Assembly: GCF_017312485.1 (NCBI RefSeq)
Contig: NZ_BMBA01000001.1
Span: 248,001-312,000, forward strand
From: Clostridium zeae
Lineage (GTDB): Bacteria > Bacillota > Clostridia > Clostridiales > Clostridiaceae
Direction: 5' to 3'
Length of the DNA: 64,000 nt
Numbering within the stretch: the first letter of the stretch is position 1; each line of letters opens with the position of its first letter. The notes below the pieces were generated by a model that worked only from the letters and a program-made list of their open reading frames with translations, was not told the DNA's origin and searched no databases. Made by a program: the position numbers and the translations under genes. Below are positions 1 through 8,603 of this stretch, piece by piece.

Positions 1-74
1 AACACCATCTTGATTGTTTCCCAAATAGCTTCAGCTATTCCAGCCAAAATTATAATACTAGCTAATTTATCCAT
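1..74 (-). CDS. N-terminal fragment of a small hydrophobic protein (runs off the left edge)
   Basis: Only the first 24 codons are in the window. The ATG at 74 follows a GGGGAGAGGG ribosome site a few bases upstream. The visible residues begin MDKLASIIILAGIAEAIWET, a hydrophobic stretch typical of a single membrane segment. Small clostridial membrane or holin-like proteins start this way, but the fragment is too short for assignment. Confidence 0.55.
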   Translation of the reverse strand, partial: MDKLASIIILAGIAEAIWETIKMV

Positions 75-251
75 TACCCTCTCCCCTTTTTTAACATCTT
101 AATTTCAACAATATTCTTAAACGTAGTCTAATAAAAAAACAAACTATTTGAACCATATTTTTATAAATATATTCATAAAAGCACTTATAAATTCTGAGCA
201 GGAACTAAATTATTTTTTTCTATTCTTTAGCGTAGAATATTTTTATATAAC

Positions 252-334
252 AAAAAACCATCTTAATCATTTTTATATTTCAAAACTTCTGATATAAAAA
301 GAAATTTGAAATATTTTTTAATAATTAAGACGGT
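252..334 (-). terminator. Rho-independent terminator of tpx
   Basis: A long imperfect stem pairs about 257-285 with 306-334 (arms carry ACCATCTTAAT and ATTAAGACGGT). On the minus strand it is followed by a run of six T (252-257). It lies just downstream of the tpx stop codon. Confidence 0.75.
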
Positions 335-354
335 CTTAAAATACATATAGTTTA

Positions 355-849
355 CTATTTTGTATTTTTAGCAACTTGCAATATCTCATCAAAGTTTACT
401 TGACTTGATACTTCTTCTAAATAGTTAGCATATACTATTCTATTACCTGAATCTATTACAAAAGCGGCTCTTGTTAAAAGGCCTAATTCTTTTATATAAG
501 TACCACTAACATCAGCAAAATTTCTTTCTTTATAATCTGAAAATACTTTAACATTTTCAATTCCCTTTGCTGCGCACCACCTTGCTTGAGCAAATGGTAA
601 ATCCATTGATATAGTAACACAAGTAACATTTGGCAAATCTTTAACCTTATCATTAAATGTTGCAACTTCTAAATCACATACTGGAGTATCAACAGATGGG
701 ACTGCTAGTAATATTTTAACTCCCTGAATATTTTTAAAATTTACTGAATTAAGATTTGTATCTGTTACGGTAAAATCTGCTATAGTATCGTTAACAGCAA
801 CCTGTTTTCCTTTCAATTCAACCTCATTTCCTTTAAACTTAACCTTCAT
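355..849 (-). CDS. tpx: Thiol peroxidase (atypical 2-Cys peroxiredoxin)
   Basis: The 164-residue protein reduces peroxides in the cytoplasm with electrons from thioredoxin. It has the usual Tpx length and fold signature. The peroxidatic Cys58 sits in PSVDTPVCDLEV and the resolving Cys92 in FAQARWCAAKGI, the two motifs that define the Tpx family. The ATG at 849 has a strong AAAGGAGGAG site 7 bases upstream. The gene stands alone between two terminators. A 26-bp perfect palindrome (880-905) lies just upstream, which suggests control by a dimeric, probably redox-linked, repressor. Function is assigned from family knowledge; confidence is high. Confidence 0.95.
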   Translation of the reverse strand: MKVKFKGNEVELKGKQVAVNDTIADFTVTDTNLNSVNFKNIQGVKILLAVPSVDTPVCDLEVATFNDKVKDLPNVTCVTISMDLPFAQARWCAAKGIENVKVFSDYKERNFADVSGTYIKELGLLTRAAFVIDSGNRIVYANYLEEVSSQVNFDEILQVAKNTK

Positions 850-879
850 TCTAACTCCTCCTTTTATTATAAAAAATTA

Positions 880-905
880 TTCAAGTCAATTGTTATTGAC
901 TTGAA
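880..905. promoter_or_regulatory. Perfect 11-bp inverted repeat upstream of tpx (candidate operator)
   Basis: TTCAAGTCAAT, a 4-base spacer TGTT, then ATTGACTTGAA. The palindrome begins 30 bp before the tpx start codon. It does not match the PerR box as I know it. No U-run follows on either strand, so an operator is more likely than a terminator. Confidence 0.55.
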
Positions 906-991
906 ATAGTTTTCTACGTACATAAAAAACTAACTGAGTGGCTGAAATTTATTGTATTATCAAAATAAAAATTTTATACTTCCCTATACTG

Positions 992-1018
992 TAAAAATAG
1001 AGAACCAGAAGGTTCTCT
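992..1018 (-). terminator. Rho-independent terminator
   Basis: Stem AGAGAACC / GGTTCTCT with a 4-base loop (999-1018), followed on the minus strand by ATTTTTAC. It ends the 66-residue gene at 1024-1224. Confidence 0.85.
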
Positions 1019-1023
1019 TAAGC

Positions 1024-1224
1024 TTATCTATGATGTTGAACCATATCAATAGTACCTAAAACTACATGTGCTAATCCAAATCCTAATAAAGCAGTTTCGG
1101 CCATTGGAACTATGTCTCTTCGTCTCATTCCATGTTTTCTAAGTTCATTTGCTCTTAAAGCTGCTGTTCCAGCTACAACAACACTACCTATAAGAGTTGG
1201 AATTGTTCCCTCTTTAATTCTCAT
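1024..1224 (-). CDS. Small conserved membrane protein, function unknown
   Basis: A 66-residue protein with two probable membrane segments (about residues 8-24 and 41-60) separated by a very basic loop, RKHGMRRRD. The ATG at 1224 follows a good AAAGGAGTGAT site. It is a single-gene unit closed by its own terminator. I recognise the general type (short Gly/Ala-rich clostridial membrane proteins) but not a function, and the residues show no catalytic or metal-binding motif. Confidence 0.7.
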   Translation of the reverse strand: MRIKEGTIPTLIGSVVVAGTAALRANELRKHGMRRRDIVPMAETALLGFGLAHVVLGTIDMVQHHR

Positions 1225-1434
1225 TAATAATCACTCCTTTCATATATAGTATTTTAAGGAGAAAAATATTAATTATTCTAAAAACTTTTTACCAATTTTT
1301 ATAACCATCACTTAAACTAATACATTTTCCTAATAAAGATAGTTTGTAGTCCAATAAGTTTTTTTACTATACTACTTGAATAACTATCACAAGCACTTGA
1401 AATTATTAGATATTATAAGCACTATAATTTCTAT

Positions 1435-1462
1435 AAAATAAAAAGGCATATTTCTATGCCTT
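1435..1462 (-). terminator. Terminator overlapping a stop codon
   Basis: Stem AAGGCATA / TATGCCTT with loop TTTC at 1443-1462, then T-rich sequence on the minus strand. The TAG stop codon of the upstream gene (1454-1456) falls inside the hairpin. Confidence 0.85.
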
Positions 1463-1735
1463 GATTCTTTCCAATATATATTTTTTCACATCTTCTAAAG
1501 AACTAAACTGTTCTTCATTTTCCTCATCCAAAAAGTAAAAACACTTTTGAGCATTATCTTCTTCAGATTCATAATCAAAAACTACTTCTCCAAGCTTTAC
1601 ATCATCTTCAATCCATATTTCAAGAAAATATTCTTCTATATTTTCTTTATATTTTTCCAATGCCTTATCTAATTTTTCTGTAGTTAATTCTACACTAACT
1701 CCTTCTTCATTACCTGAGAATACTATAATAGTCAT
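1454..1735 (-). CDS. Acidic 93-residue hypothetical protein
   Basis: The product is short and very acidic (many Glu and Asp, e.g. the segment EEDNAQKCFYFLDEENEEQ), with no membrane segment. A helical middle (residues 17-35) is flanked by strand-like segments. The ATG at 1735 has AAGGAGTAG upstream. It is monocistronic and its stop codon is embedded in its terminator. I do not recognise the family; it is probably a soluble alpha/beta protein. Confidence 0.75.
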   Translation of the reverse strand: MTIIVFSGNEEGVSVELTTEKLDKALEKYKENIEEYFLEIWIEDDVKLGEVVFDYESEEDNAQKCFYFLDEENEEQFSSLEDVKKYILERIKA

Positions 1736-2251
1736 TTCATCTACTCCTTATTATATTAATATATTTCTTCGTTATAAAATTTGATTTTTAAATTTCTACT
1801 TAGATTCAAACAAATTTTCAAAAATAAACTTATACGAAGATAAAATTTTCCTAGTAAATAATTTTTTATATTAAATTATTTACTAAAGTACGATTGACTA
1901 AGACAATTTTAATATATAATCCTTTTTTTGGCTATATCTTATATAGTAATATAATTTTTTATATTTTATTTTCAAATTAAACTTTATCTTCTATTTTATA
2001 TAGTTTAGATTTTAAATTAAATCAGGCTATCTATTTGTTTATTTTAATATTAGTTTATATTTAAGATTAGATCTCACTTTAAATTCAGTTTTCAATAAAC
2101 TTTGCTCATTTACGAGTATATTATATTAGATATTATCACTTTAGATTTAATTAAAAATAATAGCAGGAGTATTCATATCTCCTGCCATTATCATTACATC
2201 ATTTAGAATTTTTTTCGATGATGGATATTATTCGTAAAACCTAAATGTTTA
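1736..2251. other. 516-bp AT-rich intergenic region
   Basis: Apart from the terminator of the SASP gene at 2150-2186, I see no ribosome site with an open frame, no RNA gene and no strong palindrome. It lies between two minus-strand genes. Confidence 0.5.
2150..2186 (-). terminator. Terminator of the SASP gene
   Basis: Stem GCAGGAG (2163-2169) / CTCCTGC (2179-2185); the minus strand continues with TATTATTTTTAAT. Confidence 0.8.
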
Positions 2252-2446
2252 CTATTTTAATCCATCTTCATAGCTTTGTATCATTTTTTTAACCATATTT
2301 CCACCTACAGAACCATTTTCTCTAGATGTAAGGTTTCCGTTATATCCTTCTTTTAGATTAACGCCAACTTCCTTAGCTGATTCTTGTTTCATCTTGTTTA
2401 AAGCTTGCTTAGCTTCTGGAACTAAAGTTCTATTACTTCTTGCCAT
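2252..2446 (-). CDS. Alpha/beta-type small acid-soluble spore protein
   Basis: This 64-residue protein belongs to the SASP alpha/beta family, which coats and protects DNA in dormant spores and is degraded at germination. The diagnostic C-terminal block GNLTSRENGSVGGNMVKKMI is present, and residues 20-30 (KQESAKEVGV) cover the position where the germination protease cuts after Glu. The ATG at 2446 follows TTAGGAGGGA. It is a single gene with its own terminator. Expression in the forespore under sigma-G is expected for the family, but I could not settle the promoter by eye. Confidence 0.93.
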   Translation of the reverse strand: MARSNRTLVPEAKQALNKMKQESAKEVGVNLKEGYNGNLTSRENGSVGGNMVKKMIQSYEDGLK

Positions 2447-2556
2447 TGTAAATCCCTCCTAAAAAATATCTTTTGTTTGTGTTTCTAATACTATTTTATA
2501 TAATTACAGATATTATATTCAGGTTGATTAATGGTATATAATGAAACATTCTCCAA

Positions 2557-3405
2557 CTAATGAATAGGCTTCTTCTTATATCTTTTCCCTGCAACTTCTA
2601 CAGTTCCAATAGTGATCAATGCATTTTCATCAAATCCTTGTACAATACTTTTTACTTTGGCAATCTCTAATCTTGATACTACAACATATATCACATTAGT
2701 TTTTATTCCCTTATATCCGCCTTTTCCGTCCAGTAGCGTCACACCACGACCAAGCCTGTCCACAATAGCTTCTGTTATATCAATATGCTTATCAGATATT
2801 ATTGTAACAGCTTTTGATTCGTCAAGTCCTTCTACGATAACATCTATTACCTTGAAGGCTATAAAGTATGCTATTAATGAATACATTGCTCTGTCAAAAC
2901 CAAATAATGTTCCTGATATCCCTAATATAAAGAAATTGAAAAACATTACAATCTCTCCAATTGAAAAGCTTAACTTTTTATCTAATATTATTGCTGCTAT
3001 TTCTGTTCCATCTAATGAGCCACCATTTCGAATTATCAATCCAACTCCTGTACCTATAATAACACCACCGAATACTGCAGCAAGTAATGTATCATGGGTA
3101 ATTCCAGGAATAGGATGAAAAAAGTTAACACTCAAAGATAAGCAGATTACTGCAAAAAGTGTTGAAATTGTAAATGTCTTACCAATATGCTTATAGCCTA
3201 AAATAAAAAATGGTATATTTAGAATGAACGTAAATACTCCTAAAGGTAGACCTGTCAAATGGCTTACCATAATTGAGATACCGACTACTCCACCATCAAC
3301 TAATTCATTAGGTATTAAAAATATTTCTAGTCCTATTGCAGCCAATATTGCTCCTGTGATTATAAATATTACTTTAAAAAATGTGGTTGCAAATTTATTC
3401 TTCAT
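2557..3405 (-). CDS. YitT family membrane protein (DUF161 + DUF2179)
   Basis: A 282-residue inner-membrane protein. Residues about 8-190 hold five to six membrane segments of the YitT type, including the conserved Gly-rich block VDGGVVGISI and NGGSLDGTEIAA. Residues about 200-282 form the soluble DUF2179 domain with RGVTLLDGKGGYKG. The ATG at 3405 follows AGAGGAGGTT. The family's substrate is not established. It is monocistronic. A second member sits at 18741-19586, and the two share the same architecture, so they are paralogues with probably different expression. Confidence 0.9.
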   Translation of the reverse strand: MKNKFATTFFKVIFIITGAILAAIGLEIFLIPNELVDGGVVGISIMVSHLTGLPLGVFTFILNIPFFILGYKHIGKTFTISTLFAVICLSLSVNFFHPIPGITHDTLLAAVFGGVIIGTGVGLIIRNGGSLDGTEIAAIILDKKLSFSIGEIVMFFNFFILGISGTLFGFDRAMYSLIAYFIAFKVIDVIVEGLDESKAVTIISDKHIDITEAIVDRLGRGVTLLDGKGGYKGIKTNVIYVVVSRLEIAKVKSIVQGFDENALITIGTVEVAGKRYKKKPIH

Positions 3406-3594
3406 TATAACCTCCTCTAAAATTATGAAATTTCCTTATCATAATGCTATTTTTCTATTTTTATACCATTAATAATACCACATTAATAATATAATGACAA
3501 TTTTTTAATGATTCTATATTTGCAAACTAATATCTATAAAGAAACTTTAATTATTAATTTATTATTAAATTCAAAGGTAAATTAATGCGCTATA

Positions 3595-3640
3595 TTGTAA
3601 TTTTATAAAACTTAGTTGTATAATATGCACTATAGTGTAT
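3595..3640 (+). promoter_or_regulatory. Sigma-A-like promoter of the chemoreceptor with a downstream palindrome
   Basis: TTGTAA (3595-3600), 18-bp spacer, TATAAT (3619-3624). Immediately downstream is the near-perfect palindrome ATGCACTATAGTGTAT (3625-3640), well placed for an operator covering the start site. An isolated GGAGGTG at 3657-3663 in the leader has no usable frame behind it. Confidence 0.5.
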
Positions 3641-3721
3641 AAATCTTTCTTTTTTTGGAGGTGAAACATTAAATAAATTTTAATTTAAGAAAAAATACAA
3701 TTTAAATAAGGTGGTAATAGC

Positions 3722-5008
3722 ATGAAATCTTCAATCAGAAAAAAGCTTATGTATTCTTTTGGGGCTGTAGTGGTAAGCAGCATATTTATCATAATTTATA
3801 TGTATCTTGTTATAAAAGGATATATAAGCAAAGACAAACTAGACATAATTTTCATAATTGCTGCACCAATTGTTCTAATAAGTATGGGCTTTGCATCTTT
3901 TCTTACTTACAAAATTTCAACAAATATCTCAGTGGTGACAAAAGTACTTAATAGAACCGCTAATTTTGATTTTACTGTGGATAAAACCGCTTATGATACG
4001 TTACACAAGATAAGAGGAAATGATGAAGTTAATCAAATGGCTACCTCAGTATCTAAAATGAGAGAAGAACTTAGATCATTAATTTTATCAATAATTGAAA
4101 GCTCTGATAAAATTGCTGTAGGTTCAGAGGATATGAACAAGATTGTTGAACAAAACGTTTGTACCATTGAATCTATAACTAGTGCTGTGAATGGAATAGC
4201 TACTGCATCAAACGAATTATCAAGCAGTACTTTAAATGGTACAGAAAAACTTGAACACTTAGCAGATGACATCAACAATATAGGAGAATCGACAACATTA
4301 ATAAAAAAATATATAGATAAAACTAAACACTCAAATGATGCTGGTATTGTAAATATAAATCAACTTGTTGATACTATTAAAGAAAATGAGATTGTATCTG
4401 ATAAGGTTGCTGTTAGGATTAATAATTTAAAAGAACAATCAAATCATATTAGTAGTATTACTAACACAATAAACGATATCGCTAGTCAAATAAATTTATT
4501 AGCATTGAATGCCTCAATAGAATCAGCAAGGGCTGGTGAATCAGGCAGGGGCTTTGCAGTAGTTGCAAATGAGATAAAGAAACTTGCAACTGAAACTGAA
4601 CAATCCACAAAAGAAATAGAAGTTATAATCAACGATTTCCAATCTATGATTTCTGAAACTGAAAAATATATGACTGAAGCATCAAACACCATACATAAAA
4701 CTGGACAAGTTTCTGACGAAACTGGTAAGACCTTCAACTCAATTAAAAGCGATGTTGACAATATGTTAGATAAGGTTAACCTACTAATCGGTAACATAAA
4801 TAAGGTAAATGAAAATAAAGATAATGTTGTAAGTACAATTGAAGAAATCGCCGCAGTTGCTGAAGAATCAGCTGCAAATACTGAAGAAATTTCGGCCTCA
4901 CTCCAAGAACAAAATGCCAATATAGAACAAGTTCTTAATACATCAAATCATTTGAACGATATCGCAAAAGAATTAAATGAACTTACAAGTAAATTTAAAA
5001 TTTCCTAA
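3722..5008 (+). CDS. Methyl-accepting chemotaxis protein with almost no outside domain
   Basis: A 428-residue chemoreceptor. Two membrane helices (about 11-32 and 41-63) are separated by fewer than ten residues, so there is no extracellular ligand-binding domain. A HAMP linker follows (about 64-120), then a long cytoplasmic coiled coil with the signalling tip NLLALNASIESARAGESGRGF, which contacts CheA and CheW. Such receptors either sense inside the cell or the membrane, or work in clusters with others. The start is set by GGTGGTAATAGC-ATG. It is a single gene ended by a strong hairpin. No che genes are nearby. Confidence 0.92.
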   Translation: MKSSIRKKLMYSFGAVVVSSIFIIIYMYLVIKGYISKDKLDIIFIIAAPIVLISMGFASFLTYKISTNISVVTKVLNRTANFDFTVDKTAYDTLHKIRGNDEVNQMATSVSKMREELRSLILSIIESSDKIAVGSEDMNKIVEQNVCTIESITSAVNGIATASNELSSSTLNGTEKLEHLADDINNIGESTTLIKKYIDKTKHSNDAGIVNINQLVDTIKENEIVSDKVAVRINNLKEQSNHISSITNTINDIASQINLLALNASIESARAGESGRGFAVVANEIKKLATETEQSTKEIEVIINDFQSMISETEKYMTEASNTIHKTGQVSDETGKTFNSIKSDVDNMLDKVNLLIGNINKVNENKDNVVSTIEEIAAVAEESAANTEEISASLQEQNANIEQVLNTSNHLNDIAKELNELTSKFKIS

Positions 5009-5024
5009 TAATTTTTAACTTTAT

Positions 5025-5106
5025 AAAAAGCTAGATTCATATTTAACAAATTAACTTTTCCTTGAACACTTGAAAGTTAATTTAAATATATGAATCTAGC
5101 TTTTTA
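5025..5106. terminator. Large bidirectional terminator
   Basis: Outer arms AAAAAGCTAGATTCAT (5025-5040) and ATGAATCTAGCTTTTT (5090-5105), with an inner stem AAATTAACTTT / GAAAGTTAATTT. U-runs on both strands serve the chemoreceptor and the converging Dabb gene. Confidence 0.85.
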
Positions 5107-5171
5107 CTTTACGCGCTGTTAAAACATAGCCTTATTTTATATTACACCAATACATGTACATCAATAATTAG

Positions 5172-5471
5172 TTAAACTTCATAGTCAACACAGGTTCTAT
5201 CGACCTTAACAGCTCCAACAAACGCTGCCACTTCTAAGTGTAACGGATGTTTTTGGTATATATCTAAATCTTCATAGCTTTCAAATTCAGAATATAAAAC
5301 CACGTCATACGAATTAACAGCGTTATTATTTATTCCAACTTCTATTTTTCTAATCACAGTGATTTTATCCTTTAAAGACTCTAATCTTATTTTAATCTCA
5401 TTTGCATTAAATTGCTTATCATTTCCTTCTGCATAATCCTTTAATTTCCACATAACTATATGTTTAATCAT
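5172..5471 (-). CDS. Dabb-domain (stress-responsive alpha/beta barrel) protein
   Basis: The 99-residue product is a single Dabb domain: it starts MIKHIVMWKLKD, has the conserved core VVLYSEFESYEDLDIYQKHP, and ends in a short strand VDRTCVDYEV. Proteins of this family form dimeric beta barrels; some are enzymes, most are uncharacterised stress proteins. The ATG at 5471 is preceded by GGGAGAGG. It is a stand-alone gene. Confidence 0.88.
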   Translation of the reverse strand: MIKHIVMWKLKDYAEGNDKQFNANEIKIRLESLKDKITVIRKIEVGINNNAVNSYDVVLYSEFESYEDLDIYQKHPLHLEVAAFVGAVKVDRTCVDYEV

Positions 5472-5778
5472 ATTAACCTCTCCCTATTCCAAAGATGTAT
5501 TACTTCAATCGGACTTTTATTTTTGAACCTTTTCTAGGTTCTAAGATGATAATTCAAAAATATAAATTTAAATAAGAAGTCATTCATCAATATAAAAATT
5601 TATTTAAGTTTTATTTTATTTCAAATAAATACTATTTGCAAGTTTAAGCTTTTAAATATATGCAACTCCAATTGAAGTATTAATTTAAAGTTTTTTGTTT
5701 TTTTATATCACACTTATGGTTTATTCATTATATTCTATCTAAAAATTGGAAATCCTACTTTGTATAAGGAGTGATTTG
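5472..5778. other. Intergenic region between divergent genes
   Basis: About 300 bp between the Dabb gene (minus) and the DUF5658-like gene (plus). It must hold both promoters. I see one small hairpin (GAACC-TTTTCTA-GGTTC near 5525-5541) and no further gene. Confidence 0.4.
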
Positions 5779-6132
5779 ATGCTTAACTTTATTAAAAATT
5801 ACAACTTGTCAATTATAAAACAGAAGTTACTAATTATATATCTTCTTAACATATCAGATATATTCTTTACGCTTATTTTGGTTAATAGCGGATACTTTTA
5901 TGAAGGCAATACGCTTATGGCTGTAATACTCAACACTCCACTTTTAGCTGTTCTTTGTAAGATTTTAATTCCTGCCACTTTAATTGTAATAATATACAAT
6001 AGGATGAAGAAAGCAACTTTAAATCAATTAATATATTCAAATAAAATAATAATAGCTTGTATCATTTTATATTCATTCATAAATCTATTGCACTTAATAT
6101 GGCTTGTATTGTTAAAATTTTATATAAAATAA
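5779..6132 (+). CDS. Small membrane protein, DUF5658-like
   Basis: A 117-residue protein with three to four membrane segments. The pattern LNISDIFFTLILVNSGYFYEGNTLM matches the first helix and the Asp/Glu-Gly-Asn-Pro/Thr-Leu-Met region of DUF5658 proteins. I chose the ATG at 5779 because AAGGAGTG lies 5 bases upstream; an in-frame upstream extension to 5746 has no ribosome site. Function is unknown. The terminator downstream is shared with the converging amidase gene. Confidence 0.75.
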   Translation: MLNFIKNYNLSIIKQKLLIIYLLNISDIFFTLILVNSGYFYEGNTLMAVILNTPLLAVLCKILIPATLIVIIYNRMKKATLNQLIYSNKIIIACIILYSFINLLHLIWLVLLKFYIK

Positions 6133-6137
6133 GCAAG

Positions 6138-6177
6138 AATAAGGGCTTTAATAACTTGATTATTGCCCTTATTTCTT
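6138..6177. terminator. Bidirectional terminator between converging genes
   Basis: Stem AATAAGGGC (6138-6146) / GCCCTTATT (6165-6173). The stop codon of the minus-strand amidase (6169-6171) lies inside the 3' arm. Confidence 0.8.
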
Positions 6178-6909
6178 TATACTTTCCTTGAAACTCAAGA
6201 TAGCTTTTGCAATTGCTTCTGCACACTTGGCTTGTCCATTTTTAGAAGTTATAAATGTACTATCATCTTTATTGGTTAAGTATCCAATTTCAACCAATGT
6301 TGAAATCGCATCATTATTCTTCAGAACATATAGCGGAGAATTACTTTGATACTTCATATTACGTTTTTCTGTGTATTTCAATTTATAAAGCTCATCCTGA
6401 ATGTACTTTGCTAATAATTCATCTTTTGTATTAGGTTCATCACACCAAAGCTCGATACCTTTAATTGATGCATCCTTATAACTGTTACAATGAATTGAAA
6501 CAAATACGTCAGCTTTATTATCATGAGCTATCTGCACACGTTTCCTTAGGTCTTCTTTATCATCTGATCCTAATATTGTTTCATCATCTTTTCTTGTATA
6601 AACCACTTTTATATTATTATTCTCAAGAATTTGTCCAACTTTTAGTCCTACTTTTAGCACTACATCTTTCTCAAATACACCATCAGCACTTTCTGTACCT
6701 CTGTCATATGCTCCATGACCAGGATCAATGCAGACTACAAAACTTGGCTTTGATTTAACCAACAACGTAGTATCATTAATTTTTTCCTTGCTAGAACTAA
6801 ATATTGAAATAGCTCCATTTAATACTAATAATATAAGCATAGAAATTACTGAAAATGAAAATGCTAGCCTTTCAATCCTTATTTTATATCGTTTTCTTTT
6901 CTTTTTCAT
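6169..6909 (-). CDS. N-acetylmuramoyl-L-alanine amidase (Amidase_3, CwlD-like)
   Basis: A 246-residue cell-wall hydrolase that cuts the bond between MurNAc and the stem peptide. After a basic N-terminus, a membrane anchor or uncleaved signal spans residues 17-38. The Amidase_3 domain covers about 56-240, with zinc ligands His65 (DPGHGAYD), Glu80 and His140 (SIHCNS), and the catalytic Glu207 (TLVEIGYLTN). The size and absence of cell-wall-binding repeats resemble CwlD, the spore-cortex amidase, but a vegetative role is equally possible. It is a single gene; the ATG at 6909 follows TTAGGAGA. Confidence 0.92.
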   Translation of the reverse strand: MKKKRKRYKIRIERLAFSFSVISMLILLVLNGAISIFSSSKEKINDTTLLVKSKPSFVVCIDPGHGAYDRGTESADGVFEKDVVLKVGLKVGQILENNNIKVVYTRKDDETILGSDDKEDLRKRVQIAHDNKADVFVSIHCNSYKDASIKGIELWCDEPNTKDELLAKYIQDELYKLKYTEKRNMKYQSNSPLYVLKNNDAISTLVEIGYLTNKDDSTFITSKNGQAKCAEAIAKAILSFKESIKK

Positions 6910-7037
6910 TTAAAAATCTCCTAACCACATAGCTATAGATTTTTTGTATTTATTCCCATATTTATATATTATTTTACATCTATTTTCCAAATGTGTAAAC
7001 ATTAAATATATGTATTAAATGTAAAATTTATTACACA

Positions 7038-7068
7038 AAAAAATAGCTAATTTTTATTAGCTATTTTT
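7038..7068 (-). terminator. Terminator of the ddl-ddlR operon
   Basis: Stem AAATAGCTAAT / ATTAGCTATTT with a 3-base loop, flanked by A-runs and T-runs. Confidence 0.85.
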
Positions 7069-7134
7069 ACCCATCTGCCTTTTACAATGTATATGAGAAA
7101 AATTTGACAGTCCAATAAATTTTTCTTTTTTATT

Positions 7135-8589
7135 TTATCCTGTAGATAAATTTATCCTATTAATCTCCTCTCCTATTACTCTTATACCTTTTTCAATGTC
7201 TTGTAAACTTACTTTAGAAAAGCCCAATCTTAATGTGTCATATCCACTGCCATCAGTATAAAAAATATCTCCAGGTGTAAATACTACTCCTCTTTTATAA
7301 CAACCTTCAAGCACTTTTCTGCTGCTGATTCCTTTAAGTTTAACAAATATATGAAGTCCCCCTTCTCCCATGATAAATTCATTAGGTATATGATTCATCA
7401 CTGCCGAAAAGGTAAAATTATATTTCTCTCTATAATGCTTTCTTACCTTTTTTAGATACTTGTTAAATGCTCCATTATTCATATAATTGAACAAAAGTGC
7501 TTGATCCAAAAAAGAACTGTGTATATTTCTAGCTCTTTTCACGCTTTCTAACGTACTTATAAGCTTCTTATCTGCCAAAACCCATCCAATTCTTAGACCT
7601 GGAAAGAGTATTTTAGAAAGACTTCCTATATATATAACTCCATTACCTTTATTGCATAAACTTGCGAGAGGTGGAACATGAGAACTTGAATACAAAAGTT
7701 CTTCATTAAAACCATCCTCTATTATGGGTACAGAATATTTTTCAAATAAATTAAGTACTTTTTTTCTATGTTCTCCTTTCATAACTATACCTGTAGGATT
7801 ATGATATGATGGTATTATAAAACCAAGCTTAGGTCTTTCATTTATTAATTTATATTCAAGTTCCTTAAGATCCATTCCCTCTTGTGTCATTTTTACTCCA
7901 AGGGTATTAAGCTCGTGAGCTCTCATTATTTTTAATGCAGTATTATGGGTTGGATTTTCACATATTACTTTATCATCTGGCTCTGTTAATGAATTTATAA
8001 GTATATCAAAGGCTTCTGTAAATCCATTAGTTATTAAAATATCTTTTCCATCAATATTTACCCCCTTATTAGCCATATACATTAATAAATATTCAATAAG
8101 AGGTTTATAACCTTGAGCGTAACCATAATTAAGTAACTTGTCTCCTTGGAAAGACCAAGTACTTAAAAAAGACCTTTTAAATTCTTCCGTATCAAATAAA
8201 GTTTCATCTGGCGCGATGCTTTTAAATGAAATCATACCTTTTTCCCATGGCAATTCAGTTTTTATTATATCTAAACTTTCACAGATATTGGCATATTTAT
8301 TTATTTTTAAATCCCATTCTATATTAAAAGCTTTATCTTCACTCTTAAGCTGTAAAGATACAAAGGTTCCTTTGCCTTTCAAGCTTTTAATTATACCATC
8401 GCTTTCTAAATTCTCATATGCTGTAACAACAGTGCTTCGACTTATATTTAATAGTTCGCTAACTTCCCGAGTAGAAGGCAGCTTACTTCCTTTTTGAAGT
8501 AAGCCGCTATTTATACTTTCTTTAATATGCTGTTCTAGCTGTATATAAAAGGGTTCTTTTTTATTAAAATTAAATGCAGAAAAAATCAA
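7135..8589 (-). CDS. ddlR: MocR-family (GntR-aminotransferase) regulator, DdlR-like
   Basis: A 484-residue fusion of a GntR winged-helix DNA-binding domain (about 10-78) and a fold-type I aminotransferase domain (about 110-480). PLP ligands are visible: NPTG (264-267), Asp292, the Schiff-base Lys326 in GSLSKILFPG and Arg333. Many MocR proteins use PLP adducts as signals rather than catalysing. The start is TTG at 8589 behind AAGAGGTGAT. It lies 14 bp after ddl on the same strand. DdlR, a MocR regulator of D-Ala-D-Ala ligase, is known from Brevibacillus, so I infer the same role here. A PdxR-type role is the alternative. Confidence 0.82.
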   Translation of the reverse strand: MIFSAFNFNKKEPFYIQLEQHIKESINSGLLQKGSKLPSTREVSELLNISRSTVVTAYENLESDGIIKSLKGKGTFVSLQLKSEDKAFNIEWDLKINKYANICESLDIIKTELPWEKGMISFKSIAPDETLFDTEEFKRSFLSTWSFQGDKLLNYGYAQGYKPLIEYLLMYMANKGVNIDGKDILITNGFTEAFDILINSLTEPDDKVICENPTHNTALKIMRAHELNTLGVKMTQEGMDLKELEYKLINERPKLGFIIPSYHNPTGIVMKGEHRKKVLNLFEKYSVPIIEDGFNEELLYSSSHVPPLASLCNKGNGVIYIGSLSKILFPGLRIGWVLADKKLISTLESVKRARNIHSSFLDQALLFNYMNNGAFNKYLKKVRKHYREKYNFTFSAVMNHIPNEFIMGEGGLHIFVKLKGISSRKVLEGCYKRGVVFTPGDIFYTDGSGYDTLRLGFSKVSLQDIEKGIRVIGEEINRINLSTG

Positions 8590-8603
8590 ATATCTATCAC
8601 CTC

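Noticed and set aside
912-926. TACGTACA near tpx as an AraR box
   Set aside because: Only the central 8 bases match; the flanking ATTTG/CAAAT are missing and tpx has no arabinose link.
3657-3672. GGAGGTG with ATT-AAA-TAA behind it
   Set aside because: It would encode two residues; it is an accidental ribosome-like site in the chemoreceptor leader.
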